From Planctomicrobium piriforme (GTDB lineage: Bacteria > Planctomycetota > Planctomycetia > Planctomycetales > Planctomycetaceae), in contig CAMATH010000014.1 of NCBI GenBank assembly GCA_945860955.1, forward strand, positions 1 through 64,000: DNA of 64,000 nt. Reading direction: 5' to 3'. Of the stretch, positions 30,166-44,005 are shown one piece after another (the first letter of the stretch is position 1; the number at the start of each line of letters is the position of its first letter). Both the position numbers and the translations under genes were made by a program. A model generated the notes under the pieces. That model was given only the letters and a program-made list of their open reading frames with translations. It did no database searches and was not told the DNA's origin.

Positions 30166-31626
30166 ATGCCCCACCTCACCACCGGCGAACGGATGACGTT
30201 CGTCAAAACAAAAATCGTCGCGACCATTGGGCCCGCGGTACAAACCGTCGAGAAACTCACGCAACTCGTCCAGGCGGGAGTCGATGTTTTCCGCCTCAAT
30301 TTCGCCCATGGCCAACACGACTGGCTGTCCAAGATGCTTGCGAATATCCGCGAAGTCTCCCGAATTCTGGGACGGCCGGTTGGAGTTCTGGGAGATCTTT
30401 CCGGACCGAAAATCCGCCTCGAAGAAATTCCGGGTGGGGTCGCGAGATGCGCCATGGGGGATCAGTTCATCTTCGCGCGCGAAGCCGACCCGACCGATCC
30501 AAAGGTCTTCACCTGCACCTACGACCGGCTGATCGACGACCTGCGGGTGAATGACCGGGTTCTGCTGGCCGACGGGACCGTCGGGCTGCGGGTCGTCGAG
30601 CAAACAGACGAACGGGTGATCTGTGTCGTGGAACAGCCGGGTGAGGTCCGCAGCAGACAGGGGGTGAACCTCCCCGGTGCCGTCCTCAGTACCCCCAGTC
30701 TCACCGAGAAAGACCGCGCCGACCTGAAATGGGCATTGGCCAACGGCGTCGATTTCATCAGCCTGTCGTTCGTGCGGTCGGCAGACGACATTCGGCTGTT
30801 GCGTTCAGAGATCGCCGCGTTCGGGCCGAAGTACGAACCGCAAATCGTCTCGAAAATCGAAAAACTCGAAGCGGTCAACGACCTCGACCAGATCCTGGAG
30901 CAGACCGATGTGGTGATGGTCGCCCGGGGGGATCTGGGGGTCGAGGTCGACCTCGCTCAGGTTCCCATGATCCAGAAGCGAATCATTCGCCTGTGCAATC
31001 AGCACCGTGTCCCGGTGATCACCGCGACACAGATGCTGGAGAGCATGACGCACTGCAACCGCCCGACGCGAGCCGAGGCGACCGATGTCGCCAACGCGGT
31101 TCTCGATGGAACCGATGCCGTGATGCTCTCGGGGGAGACGGCGGTGGGCGACTACCCGGTCGAATCGGTCCGCACGATGAACCGCATCGCGCATGAGGCG
31201 GAACGGGTATTGTCCCCCGCGCGAGGCAACGACCCGTTCAGTCAGTTGCGATCGCGGGCGATGGCGGTGACCGAGGCGGTCACCGTCGGTGCGGTGCGAG
31301 CCGCCGAGCATTTGACGGCCGACCTGATTGTGGTGGTGACGAAAACGGGCAAGACCGCGCTCGCGATCTCCCGGCAACGGAGTCAGACTCCCGTGTTGTC
31401 ACTGACCTCGTCCGAAGAAACCGCGCGACGCCTGGCCCTCTATTGGGGCATCACTCCGCTTTGCACGCCCATCAGCCAGGCGACACCTCCCGAGATCCTG
31501 AAGTTCGTTGTTGATTGGGGGAAGCGGGAAGGAGTGTTGCGTTCGGGAGCGAAGATCATCCTGATCGCGTCGTCCGGAACTTCGACCGTCGGGCACGATG
31601 TGATGCTGGTTCACTCCGTCCCCTGA
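30166..31626 (+). CDS. pyk: Pyruvate kinase
   Basis: A 486-residue pyruvate kinase, making pyruvate and ATP from phosphoenolpyruvate and ADP. Recognisable are TKIVATIGPA, FRLNFAHG, GDLSGPKIR, ISLSFVRSADDI, MVARGDLGVE, TATQMLESM and the nucleotide-binding DAVMLSGETAVGDYP. The C-terminal domain (ITPLCTP) is present. A GGAG Shine-Dalgarno stands 8 nt before the ATG; a second in-frame ATG at codon 10 is possible. It is divergent from the histidine kinase operon that ends in the enolase gene, the preceding glycolytic step. Confidence 0.97.
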   Translation: MPHLTTGERMTFVKTKIVATIGPAVQTVEKLTQLVQAGVDVFRLNFAHGQHDWLSKMLANIREVSRILGRPVGVLGDLSGPKIRLEEIPGGVARCAMGDQFIFAREADPTDPKVFTCTYDRLIDDLRVNDRVLLADGTVGLRVVEQTDERVICVVEQPGEVRSRQGVNLPGAVLSTPSLTEKDRADLKWALANGVDFISLSFVRSADDIRLLRSEIAAFGPKYEPQIVSKIEKLEAVNDLDQILEQTDVVMVARGDLGVEVDLAQVPMIQKRIIRLCNQHRVPVITATQMLESMTHCNRPTRAEATDVANAVLDGTDAVMLSGETAVGDYPVESVRTMNRIAHEAERVLSPARGNDPFSQLRSRAMAVTEAVTVGAVRAAEHLTADLIVVVTKTGKTALAISRQRSQTPVLSLTSSEETARRLALYWGITPLCTPISQATPPEILKFVVDWGKREGVLRSGAKIILIASSGTSTVGHDVMLVHSVP

Positions 31627-32043
31627 TGGGGATCTCTTCATCCACGTCAACCTGCTTGTAATGTTTCGCCCAATCGCACCGTCAAGCGAACGCGTTGACC
31701 CGACGCATTGACACACATCTCCGGCAATGTCTTGGGCGGCCCAAAGTGCGTCGCCCGAACTGCACAACGTAGGCGGCACTCTCTGAGTGCCGGCCCCATG
31801 TGCGTCCGCCGCGAAAAAACACGCCCGAAGGCCATCCCCACGACCCGGTCGGTACCTTTCCGCCAATCCGCTTCCGTCAACGCCGATCTATTAAGACACA
31901 GTTCCGGCAATGTCGACGGCGACCCAAAGTGCGTCTCTCGGACGGCGCACCAACAGCGGGCCGCGCACTCAGAAAGTGCGGGCTACGTTGCCGAAATCGC
32001 CCCGTTGAACCCAACACAACCACGGCTTTTTCTTAACGGAACC
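31627..32043. repeat. Intergenic repeat pair with hairpins
   Basis: No gene is visible. Two diverged direct repeats, about 31711-31766 and 31894-31953, share ACACA-(C)-TTCCGGCAATGTC-like starts, then GGCG-(G/A)-CCCAAAGTGCGTC. Each is followed by a hairpin: arms GGCACTC and GAGTGCC around TCT at 31775-31791, and arms CGCACT and AGTGCG at 31964-31980. The second hairpin, with its flank, is an inverted relative of the first (GTAG...GCACT-CTG-AGTGC). It looks like a remnant of dispersed intergenic elements between convergent genes. Confidence 0.7.
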
Positions 32044-33109
32044 TTACTTCGGCCCCGGTTGGCTCGGTTTCGCTGGCGGCGGAAATGCCGGAAACCCGCC
32101 TTTTGTCGGCGGCTTTTCTGCGGGCACCTTCACCGCCGGGGGACTGACCGGTTCTTCGACTTCCGTAGCCGGTGTGGTGGGAAATCCTTCAGCCGACGGC
32201 CGGGTCGCGGGAGTACGGGGGCGCGTCCGTGAATTGCGGGCGGTACCGGTCGCCCCCGGCCGGGTCGGCCGGACCACGTTGGCTCCCGAGATGGCCAACA
32301 CTGTGGGAGGCAACAGCACGACATTGCCCTCGGGATCAACCATTTTGGGCTGAACCGTCACCTGTCGGGTTTCGTTCGACTTGGGGAGTTCGATCGGCAG
32401 GTCAGCTCGCCCCACGACACCGTCCACCCGCACATTGGCAATTCCTCCGGCCCCCTCGCTGACAATCGATTTCACGGGACCACCAATCTCGGTCGAAACC
32501 AGTCCCTCAACGTACCGGATCGACACTTCCCCCAGTTTCCCCAGGGGATCCATGACGGGAAGTTCAACCTGAACGCGGGGAGGCGCGTCGGCATTCTCTT
32601 GATACACCATCACGGTCGGTTTCCCCACGTTGCCGCTCAGCACCGACTCGAGTTCGGCCGTGGGAATCGCCAACCCGATATTGCTCCCCCGAATCGCTTC
32701 CACAGCGATCCCCAGCAATTCCCCCTTCGCGTTGATGATGGGACCGCCGCTGTTTCCGGGATTCAGTGAACCGTCGCTATGGAAGACGACCTGGACCGTG
32801 CCATTCGTCGCGGGGGGGGCGGTGGGAAAATCCCGAGGCTCCCGGACGAGGATTCAGGTTGGATCTCGGCCGCGCCCCGCGTTGGGTCACCACATGCTGA
32901 TTGGTGGCGACCAGGGCGGTGTCGTCGGTCACCCGAATGACAAAGCCTGATCCAGACTGCTGTGTGGCCCCTTTGCCCGATTTCACATACACCACGGCCG
33001 ACTTGGTTCGGCTCACGATGTCAGCGGTCAGACTCTCTTGAGCTTGAACGCTTGCCAGTCCCCACGCCAATCCCACAACCAAACAACCGTACGGAACCAG
33101 TCGCCCCAT
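32044..33109 (-). pseudogene. Broken trypsin-like (S1C/HtrA-type) serine protease
   Basis: The N-terminal part (from 33109 down) has a signal peptide and the catalytic-His region ALVATNQHVV. The C-terminal part has the catalytic-Ser block GSLNPGNSGGPIINAKGELLGIAV in another frame and then a Pro-rich tail. Between them the region with the catalytic Asp (normally about 100 residues including DLAVL) is missing, and the frames are not continuous: after QHVVTQRG the frame runs into a stop, and the Ser frame has a TGA just upstream, near a run of eight G at 32812-32819. So an internal deletion plus frameshift has probably destroyed the gene. A sequencing error could explain the frameshift but not the missing Asp region. 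Confidence 0.75.
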
Positions 33110-33155
33110 CGCCCGTGTCTCTCTGTGAATTCTTGGGTTGAAACCTCAATGGCGT

Positions 33156-33190
33156 TGACGTGATCGTTCGCGCGTCGAACGATCACGTCA
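33156..33190. promoter_or_regulatory. Perfect 35-bp palindrome in divergent intergenic region
   Basis: The arms TGACGTGATCGTTCG (33156-33170) and CGAACGATCACGTCA (33176-33190) are exact reverse complements around CGCGT. It lies 47 nt before the start of the broken protease gene and 165 nt before the FHA-sigma-54 activator gene. With no T-run it is more likely an operator or a leader hairpin than a terminator. Confidence 0.7.
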
Positions 33191-33354
33191 CCAAAACACC
33201 TCGGGAAAATCTCGGGGGCAACTGCAATAACGCCGATGCGGCACCGGTTTTTCGCGGCCCGACTTTCGCCCCCCTCCCCGCGCGGGCTATAATCCCCCTT
33301 CCGGTCCCATTCGCAGTCCCCTTGGAAACCTGAACAGGAAGCTTTCTAAATCGA

Positions 33355-35358
33355 ATGAGCGCCTATCTGGTCGTTCGAGAGGGAACGCATTTTCAGGAGG
33401 TTCATCGCCTCATTCCCGGCAAGGCGATGACGATCGGTCGCGCGCCTTCCAATTCGATCGTCGTTCACGACGATATCTGCAGCCGGCATCATTGCGAAGT
33501 CACGGAACGGAACGGCGAATGGTTCGTTCGTGATCTCCAAAGCCGCAACGGAACGACGCTCAACGGAGAGCCACTGGAAGGGGAGGCCCCACTCGGCCCG
33601 GGCCAATCGATCAAGATTGGTCCCTGCGAGTTGGTTTTCACGTTCGACCTGGCGACCGTCTATTCGAGCGGTGATGCCGATCCCGAGGATCCGGAACGCG
33701 ACACGGCGGCCGACGTCGCGATTTATTCTGCGACCGTCCAGGAACCAACCATTCAGGGAGCCATCACCCGTAACGCCTACATTTCGGGTGACCGGACGAA
33801 GCAGTTGGAACCGTACCGCCCCGGGCGGGAACTGGCCGCGTTGTATCGGCTGGCGCTCGAAATGGGCAAAGCGACGAATTCCAAACAGCTCGCCGACGCG
33901 GTATTGAACGGGCTGGCCGCCGGGACATCGGCCGACATTTCGGCACTCCTGCTGTTGCCTGCAGCGGTGGCGTCGGCGGCCGATCCTGCGGATTTGACCG
34001 TTGTCGCCTTCCGGTCGCCAACGCAGCAAGAATATCAACCCGTCTCCGTCTATCTCTCGTCGAAGGTGCTGAGGAATCACGAAGCGATTCTGGCCAAGGA
34101 TGCCGAGGATGACAGCGCCCTGCGGGAGCGGGACAGCCTGGGGGAGATCTCGGTGAAGAGTGTGATCTGTGCCCCGATTCGCCACGAGCGAAAGATCTAC
34201 GGCCTGATTCACCTCTATTCCACGAATCCGGCGAAACCGCTGGAAGAAGATGATCTGCACTACACGCTGGCGGTCGCCGACCAGTGCGCGGGGGCACTCG
34301 ATCAGTTGCTGAAGCAGGAGAAGCTGGCCGAGGGGCTGGCCCAGTTAAGGAACGACAACGCGAAGTTGCGGGAACAATTGGGGATCGAAAGCGATCTGGT
34401 GGGGAGCAGTCCCAGCATGCAGACGCTGAAGATGAAAATCGGGCGGATCGCCCCAACCGACGCGACCGCGTTGATTCGGGGGGAAAGCGGGGTGGGAAAG
34501 GAGCTGGTCGCGCGGGCGATCCATATGTCGAGCCGGCGTCGCAACGGGCCATTCGTCTGCATGAACTGCGCGGCTCTCACCGAGAGTTTGCTGGAGAGCG
34601 AACTTTTCGGCCACGAAAAAGGGGCGTTTACCGGGGCGACGACGCGCAAGATCGGCAAGTTCGAGCAAGCGCACAAAGGGACACTTTTTCTGGATGAAGT
34701 GGGGGAGATGGGGGGCACAATCCAGGCGAAGTTCTTAAGAGTTCTGGAAGGGCATCCGTTTGAGAGAGTGGGGGGATCGACGCCCGTTCATGTCGATGTG
34801 CGGGTGGTGGCCGCGACGAACCGGGATCTGGAGAGGGCCGTGGAGGAGGGGCAGTTTCGGAAGGATTTATATTTCCGGCTGCAGGTGGTGGAACTGTACG
34901 CCGAGCCGTTGCGGGAACATCCCACCGACATCCCGCTGCTGGCCGATCATTTCCTGCGGAGATTCGCGGCGAAGACAGGCCGGCAGGTTCGGGGATTTTC
35001 GCCGGCGGCGATGGAAAAACTGACCGCGTATGATTGGCCAGGAAATGTGCGTGAACTTCAGAATACCGTTGAACGGGCGATGGTGTTGTGTCTGGGGGAT
35101 CTCGTGGAGGTTCATGACGTGTACCTGTCGGGGCTGGGGGGCGGGGAGACGTCGCGGCTGGCGGCGGCGGCCGTCGCGGCGGCCGAGCCGGGGACGTTTG
35201 GAGATATTTCGCTGGAGTCGCTCGAGCAGCAGCACATTTTGGGGGTGCTTGACCGAACCAATTGGAACAAATCGCAAGCGGCTCAGATTCTGGGTATCGA
35301 ACGGTCGACGTTGGATCGCAAGCTGAAGCGGTACCGCGTTTCGCGACCGGGCCGCTAG
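33355..35358 (+). CDS. FHA-GAF sigma-54-dependent transcription activator
   Basis: A 667-residue regulator. The N-terminal FHA domain (about 1-95; [29 protein letters not shown]) binds phosphothreonine. A GAF-like domain covers about 155-325. A coiled-coil linker leads to the AAA+ domain with Walker A GESGVGKE, an intact GAFTGA and Walker [14 protein letters not shown]-terminal Fis-type HTH ([22 protein letters not shown]) follows. It is expected to activate sigma-54 promoters in response to a Ser/Thr-kinase signal and a GAF ligand, a combination common in planctomycetes. No kinase gene is adjacent. A terminator follows. Confidence 0.96.
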   Translation: MSAYLVVREGTHFQEVHRLIPGKAMTIGRAPSNSIVVHDDICSRHHCEVTERNGEWFVRDLQSRNGTTLNGEPLEGEAPLGPGQSIKIGPCELVFTFDLATVYSSGDADPEDPERDTAADVAIYSATVQEPTIQGAITRNAYISGDRTKQLEPYRPGRELAALYRLALEMGKATNSKQLADAVLNGLAAGTSADISALLLLPAAVASAADPADLTVVAFRSPTQQEYQPVSVYLSSKVLRNHEAILAKDAEDDSALRERDSLGEISVKSVICAPIRHERKIYGLIHLYSTNPAKPLEEDDLHYTLAVADQCAGALDQLLKQEKLAEGLAQLRNDNAKLREQLGIESDLVGSSPSMQTLKMKIGRIAPTDATALIRGESGVGKELVARAIHMSSRRRNGPFVCMNCAALTESLLESELFGHEKGAFTGATTRKIGKFEQAHKGTLFLDEVGEMGGTIQAKFLRVLEGHPFERVGGSTPVHVDVRVVAATNRDLERAVEEGQFRKDLYFRLQVVELYAEPLREHPTDIPLLADHFLRRFAAKTGRQVRGFSPAAMEKLTAYDWPGNVRELQNTVERAMVLCLGDLVEVHDVYLSGLGGGETSRLAAAAVAAAEPGTFGDISLESLEQQHILGVLDRTNWNKSQAAQILGIERSTLDRKLKRYRVSRPGR

Positions 35359-35679
35359 AGTCAGTTGAGAGGCCCGATCTTTGTGGATCGGCGAAGGCCC
35401 ATGAGTCTTGTGTTCGCGAGTGTCCGACTGGGGTGGAGAGGGAAAGTGAACCCGGTTCCGGGTCATCCAAAACCGAGAAAATCCTCGGATTAGGATTTTT
35501 TTGTTTGACTTTCCCCAAAAAGTGCGAAGAATGTGAACTTGACATGGAAATCGCGTTGATTTCCACGGCCCACCCCACCCCCCCGCGGAGCCTCTCGAGT
35601 CCATCGAGAATCTTGGGCTCACCCTTGAGTTCCTACCCGATTTCAAGTCGCGATCAGTTTTGTGATGGAGAAGAGTTTT
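35359..35679. other. Intergenic region before small acidic gene
   Basis: Apart from the terminator at 35478-35502 I see no gene. The stretch after it, to 35679, must hold the promoter of the small acidic gene; I cannot assign clear hexamers. Confidence 0.4.
35478..35502 (+). terminator. Rho-independent terminator after the FHA activator
   Basis: Arms AAAATCCT (35478-35485) and AGGATTTT (35492-35499) enclose the loop CGGATT, and the T-run continues to 35502. It ends the transcript of the FHA activator gene. Confidence 0.75.
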
Positions 35680-36000
35680 ATGCCGAAAGAGGTTGGAGAC
35701 GACATCGACCACAAGAACCTGGACGACCTCGACTACGACTACGACGACGGCGCCACGTTCGACCTCGAGGAGTTCGCTGCCATGGGAATCAATCCGTCGG
35801 CGCCGACAACCGCACGGCCTGGATCGGAAGAGAAAGTTCTGATGCTGTCGGCCCGCTATGCGGCGGGAATGCCGTTGTGGCATGATGCGGACTGCTACGA
35901 TCACGGCCCGAATGAACTGCAGTTGATGGGAAATCACGGTCTCGCGATTCCCTCAGCCCCCCTCATCCCGCTCGACGAGTCGGATGAAGACGACCTTTAA
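35680..36000 (+). CDS. Small acidic protein of unknown function
   Basis: I do not recognise the family. The 106-residue protein is strongly acidic at both ends (DDIDHKNLDDLDYDYDDG near the start; LDESDEDDL at the end), with a neutral middle containing PGSEEKVLMLSARYAAGMPLWHDADCYDH. GGAGAAGAG about 8-14 nt upstream supports the ATG at 35680; an ATG five codons earlier is possible. It has its own strong terminator, so it is probably a single-gene transcript. Acidic mini-proteins of this kind may be DNA mimics or binding partners of basic proteins, but that is speculation. Confidence 0.7.
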   Translation: MPKEVGDDIDHKNLDDLDYDYDDGATFDLEEFAAMGINPSAPTTARPGSEEKVLMLSARYAAGMPLWHDADCYDHGPNELQLMGNHGLAIPSAPLIPLDESDEDDL

Positions 36001-36365
36001 TCCCATCGCCCCCTCCCGCACGTAAGCCATCAGTCGACCGGGCCAGCAATGACCGGTCGAGGACGGCGAGGGGAGGTGGCGGGATCGCAGCCAGCTTTCG
36101 ATAGGATTGGATCTGCGGATCGACCTGATCTGGCTCGCTGCATTCCCCCTGGGGTTTGCTTTTCGAAACTGTGCGTCGTTCCAGTATCTTCCTCGGGACG
36201 AACTCATTTTGATTCTGCCTCAACCCGCGTTCAATTTTTGAACGCGGGTTCTTTTTTTGGTTGACCCGCAGCGCCCCATCCTGCGATCATGGCGACTTCT
36301 ACGCACAACCATTTCCCGAGTTCACCGCGAATTCGCGGCACCCCCTGGTCCGTCGCCTCTCGACA
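36001..36365. other. Intergenic region before XPB helicase gene
   Basis: It contains the terminator of the acidic gene near its right end and no convincing gene. The promoter of the helicase-nuclease pair would lie between 36260 and 36365 or be read through. Confidence 0.4.
36222..36258 (+). terminator. Strong Rho-independent terminator
   Basis: Arms AACCCGCGTTCA (36222-36233) and TGAACGCGGGTT (36239-36250) are a perfect 12-bp match with a 5-nt T-rich loop, followed by CTTTTTTT. It ends the transcript of the small acidic gene. Confidence 0.9.
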
Positions 36366-37775
36366 ATGTCCGTCTCGGGTCACCGTCACGTTCCCCTCCG
36401 TTTCGATGCGGGAACCTTGCTGCTGAAGGGGGCGGGAAAGACCAATCCCAACGAGGCGACCGGGGGAATTCCCTGGCAGTGGGATCCCCGCGTCGCGGCG
36501 TGGCGTTGCGATGCCCGCCACTATCCCGATCTGGCCCCGGCCATCCTGGCGGGGAATCTGCCGCTCGATGATCAGGTTCCCGCATGGCAACCGATCCACT
36601 GGCCGCAAGTCAACGTTCGCCAACTGCGCCCTGAACAGATCAAAGCGGTCTCGGCCTGGCTCGCCGCCCGCCGGGGTTGCGTGATCATGCCGACCGGAAC
36701 GGGGAAGACCGAAGTCGCTCTGGAGATCATGCGTCAGACCGCGGTCTCGACGCTGGTCGTCGCTCCGGTGCGCGACTTGATGTACCAGTGGCATCGTCGC
36801 ATTCTCGAAAGTCTGGGTTACGACGCGGGAATCGTCGGGGACAACACGTTTCGCGTGCAGCCCGTTTCCGTAACGACCTACGACAGCGCCTGTATCCACA
36901 TGGAAAAGTTCGGCGACCGGTTTGGGTTGATTGTGTTTGATGAGTGTCACCATTTGCCCGGTGCCATGCGACGTGACGCGGCGGCTCAATCGGCCGCTCC
37001 CTTTCGACTCGGACTGACCGCGACTCCTGAGCGGGGCGATGGCCGGCATGTGGATCTCAATTGGCTGATTGGTCCCACTCTCTACGAATTGCCTCTCTCG
37101 GAAGTTCGTGGCGCGTCGCTCGCCGAATATGATGTCGTTCGCGTTCCCGTCCATCTCTCCGAAGAGGAGCAGACGCGTTACGATCTTCTGTCGCGTGACT
37201 TGCGCGACTATTTCGTCAAACGCACCCAGGACGACAAATCGTTCACCTGGGAGAAACTCTGTCGCGAGATGATGCACTCCCCCGAAGCCCGCCGAATGAA
37301 CCGGGCGTTCCGTGCCAAAGTCGCGATTGAAGACCGCGCGGAAGAGAAACTCCGCATCCTCGAAGATCTCTTCCGACTGCACGCAGGCGAACCGGTGCTG
37401 GTCTTTGTCGGTTCCAATGCGATGGCCCGCGACGTCTCCGTCCGGTTTCTCGTTCCCTGTCTGCTCAGTCATACCCGGAAAGAGGAACGTCTCGATTACC
37501 TCCGCGGTCTGGAATCGGGTGTATACCCTGTGCTGGTCGCCAACCAGGTTCTTGATGAAGGGGTCGATCTCCCCGAAGTGAAGACGGCGATTGTGATCGG
37601 CGGTCAGGCGTCGACCCGCCAGGCCCGGCAGCGACTGGGACGCATTCTCCGACGTTCGGGGAATGCGCGTGCCGTTCTGTACGAAGTCGTTTGCGTCGAA
37701 ACCGGAGACGAAGACCGCTCGCGCCAAAGGCGCAGTCACGATGCTTACTCGGGAACACGCACTCGCCGAATTTGA
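36366..37775 (+). CDS. XPB-type superfamily 2 DNA helicase
   Basis: A 469-residue helicase with Walker A MPTGTGKT (108-115), Walker B DECHH (192-196), TATPERGDGRH (motif III), and late motifs ANQVLDEGVDLP and RQRLGRILR. The run TTYDSACIHMEKFGDRFGLIVFDECHHLP is the signature of archaeal and bacterial XPB. An N-terminal domain of about 90 residues corresponds to the damage-recognition part. XPB opens DNA in nucleotide excision repair. The Met of MSVSGHRHVPLRF is chosen because homology starts there. The end overlaps the Bax1-like gene by 35 nt in another frame, a strong sign that the two products work together. Confidence 0.92.
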   Translation: MSVSGHRHVPLRFDAGTLLLKGAGKTNPNEATGGIPWQWDPRVAAWRCDARHYPDLAPAILAGNLPLDDQVPAWQPIHWPQVNVRQLRPEQIKAVSAWLAARRGCVIMPTGTGKTEVALEIMRQTAVSTLVVAPVRDLMYQWHRRILESLGYDAGIVGDNTFRVQPVSVTTYDSACIHMEKFGDRFGLIVFDECHHLPGAMRRDAAAQSAAPFRLGLTATPERGDGRHVDLNWLIGPTLYELPLSEVRGASLAEYDVVRVPVHLSEEEQTRYDLLSRDLRDYFVKRTQDDKSFTWEKLCREMMHSPEARRMNRAFRAKVAIEDRAEEKLRILEDLFRLHAGEPVLVFVGSNAMARDVSVRFLVPCLLSHTRKEERLDYLRGLESGVYPVLVANQVLDEGVDLPEVKTAIVIGGQASTRQARQRLGRILRRSGNARAVLYEVVCVETGDEDRSRQRRSHDAYSGTRTRRI

Positions 37776-38982
37776 CTACCGCCGCGGCATCGTCATCCCG
37801 GACCGGTTGACGCGTGCGGCGCACGCCCATTACATCCCCCTTGCCGAGCAGATGCTGCGCATTTACCGGGAGGGAACCGGCCGGTTGCGACGCGATCTCC
37901 ATCGGCAGGTCGACGCGTTGTTCGAACACGAAGACGATTGCCCGCTCCGCCGGGTGAAGGCGTTTTGCAAACTGCTGGACGACGCCGCCGAGTACGACCT
38001 CGACTCCTCGGGAAAAGCCGCCGAATTGAGGCAGCGGGTTTTTCGTCTCGCCGCCCCCCGGCATCCATTACGCCGCACGCGCAGTGATCAAATCCCCGGG
38101 GGGGAACGGACCGTCAAACGCGAAATCGGGGAAGAACTCCAGACGACGTGGAGCGCAATTGAGGCGAGCCTGTTTTCCGACGTCATCGAATTCCAGCGGA
38201 TGCTGACCTTTACCGGATACTCCTCCGCGTCGGCGTTTCTGTCGCGGTACAATGTCGCCCAGGTGCAGGTCGCGTTGTTCGACGCCATTCAACTGACGGT
38301 TTGGGCGAGGGAGGATTTCAAGACGATTTTGCGCTATGCGAAACTCGCCCGGCTCATGCATTCGATACTGCTGTTGCCGGACGGTACCCACCAGTTTCGA
38401 TTTGACGGTCCGGCGTCGATTCTGCGTGAAACCCGCCGCTACGGCTCGGCGTTCGCCCGGTTCCTTCCGGGCCTGCTCGCCTGCCGAAATTGGAAACTGC
38501 ATGCGGTGATGTCGACCCCCCGCGCGGGCTGGAGTCTGGCATTGGATCTGGCCGACACGGACGGGTTGCGGAGTCATGTCCCGCCCCCGTCGGACTTCGA
38601 TTCCGAGATTGAAGAACAGTTCGCCGACCGGTGGGACTCGAAACCGCGTGACGGTTGGATGTTGATTCGGGAAGGGGAAGTGCTGCACTCGGGTCAGAAA
38701 GTGTTCGTACCCGACTTCACGCTGAAACACCCCGACGGACGAAAGGCGTTTCTGGAAATCATCGGGTTTTGGACGCCGGAATACCTGGCAAACAAACGGG
38801 AGGTTTTGCGGACTTTCGCCGACGTACCCATCGTATTGGCGGTGGCGAACAGCGTACTCCATTCACTCGCCGACCTGCCGGCCAATATCGTCGTCTACAA
38901 AACCCGGTTGTCGGTCGATGAAGTTCTGGCCGCTGTCGCGAAGACTGCGGCATCCCTCGACTCGGCAGCGAAGTCCGGATGA
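37741..38982 (+). CDS. Bax1-like nuclease (DUF790)
   Basis: A 413-residue protein of the DUF790 family, whose archaeal member Bax1 binds XPB and cuts DNA next to the bubble. The N-terminal half is helical and may be the XPB-binding part. The C-terminal half has the PD-(D/E)XK-like site: VPDF (Asp325), then LEIIGFWTPEYLANK (Glu339, with Lys352 further on). The highly conserved IGFWTPEYL block is the family hallmark. The ATG is the Met of MLTREHALAEFDYRRG; this start lies inside the helicase gene. The product probably forms a helicase-nuclease complex with its neighbour for excision repair. Confidence 0.88.
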   Translation: MLTREHALAEFDYRRGIVIPDRLTRAAHAHYIPLAEQMLRIYREGTGRLRRDLHRQVDALFEHEDDCPLRRVKAFCKLLDDAAEYDLDSSGKAAELRQRVFRLAAPRHPLRRTRSDQIPGGERTVKREIGEELQTTWSAIEASLFSDVIEFQRMLTFTGYSSASAFLSRYNVAQVQVALFDAIQLTVWAREDFKTILRYAKLARLMHSILLLPDGTHQFRFDGPASILRETRRYGSAFARFLPGLLACRNWKLHAVMSTPRAGWSLALDLADTDGLRSHVPPPSDFDSEIEEQFADRWDSKPRDGWMLIREGEVLHSGQKVFVPDFTLKHPDGRKAFLEIIGFWTPEYLANKREVLRTFADVPIVLAVANSVLHSLADLPANIVVYKTRLSVDEVLAAVAKTAASLDSAAKSG

Positions 38983-39478
38983 TCCCGCGCTCGTGTTGAG
39001 TGCGTCTCAGGAATGAGGGATGGAACGCGGGTCGGCTTTTGGAGTGTGGCACGACGCGGTCGCGGCTCCGATCTGGATCCACGCGCATGGACTCGATGAC
39101 CGTGGCGTGACCGATTTATAGCCTCTGATACCGGCTGCCGAGTGAAATCGCTCGGTTCCGAATGTGGTGTGGAGGGGGCTGACTCCGGGCAATAGACTCC
39201 ACGCGGCCTGAATTCAGGCGTTCGGCATCGGCCGCCGTAGGACGGGTCTCTGACCCGTCCGGAGCGGAGGCATCCCAAACGAAACACAATCAGCCATATT
39301 GGGCGGACGAGGCAGAGACCCGTCCTACCAAGCAAACGTCACGTTTTCGGCCGCGCGGAGTAAATGTCGCGCCATTCCGTGCCGATTCTCAGATGGCTAC
39401 AATCCCCGGTTTGGCGGCGGCGGCGCTCTCGCGATGCCCGCCGTCCGGCCGCTCATTGTCGTCATTGAGGCATTCCCA
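38983..39478. other. Intergenic region carrying a repeat element
   Basis: No gene is supported. The right half contains the MITE-like element described at 39197-39360; the left half shows nothing I can name. A sigma-54-like TGGCAC at 39047 lacks the matching -12 part. Confidence 0.5.
39197..39360. repeat. MITE-like repeat element, long copy
   Basis: Terminal inverted repeats CTCCACGCGGCC (left) and GGCCGCGCGGAG (right) match at 11 of 12 positions and bound 164 bp. Inside is a hairpin with 9-bp arms GGACGGGTC and GACCCGTCC around TCT (39240-39260), and near the right end its half-copy CAGAGACCCGTCCTACC. The other copy, at 46410-46508, matches both ends in reverse orientation. It encodes nothing. 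It lies upstream of the ThuA/haem-fusion gene. Confidence 0.8.

Positions 39479-44005
<4,527 letters not shown>

Noticed and set aside
39047-39063. Sigma-54 promoter (TGGCAC at -24)
   Set aside because: The -12 element TTGC is missing at the right spacing, and it lies in a repeat-bearing region far from the next start.
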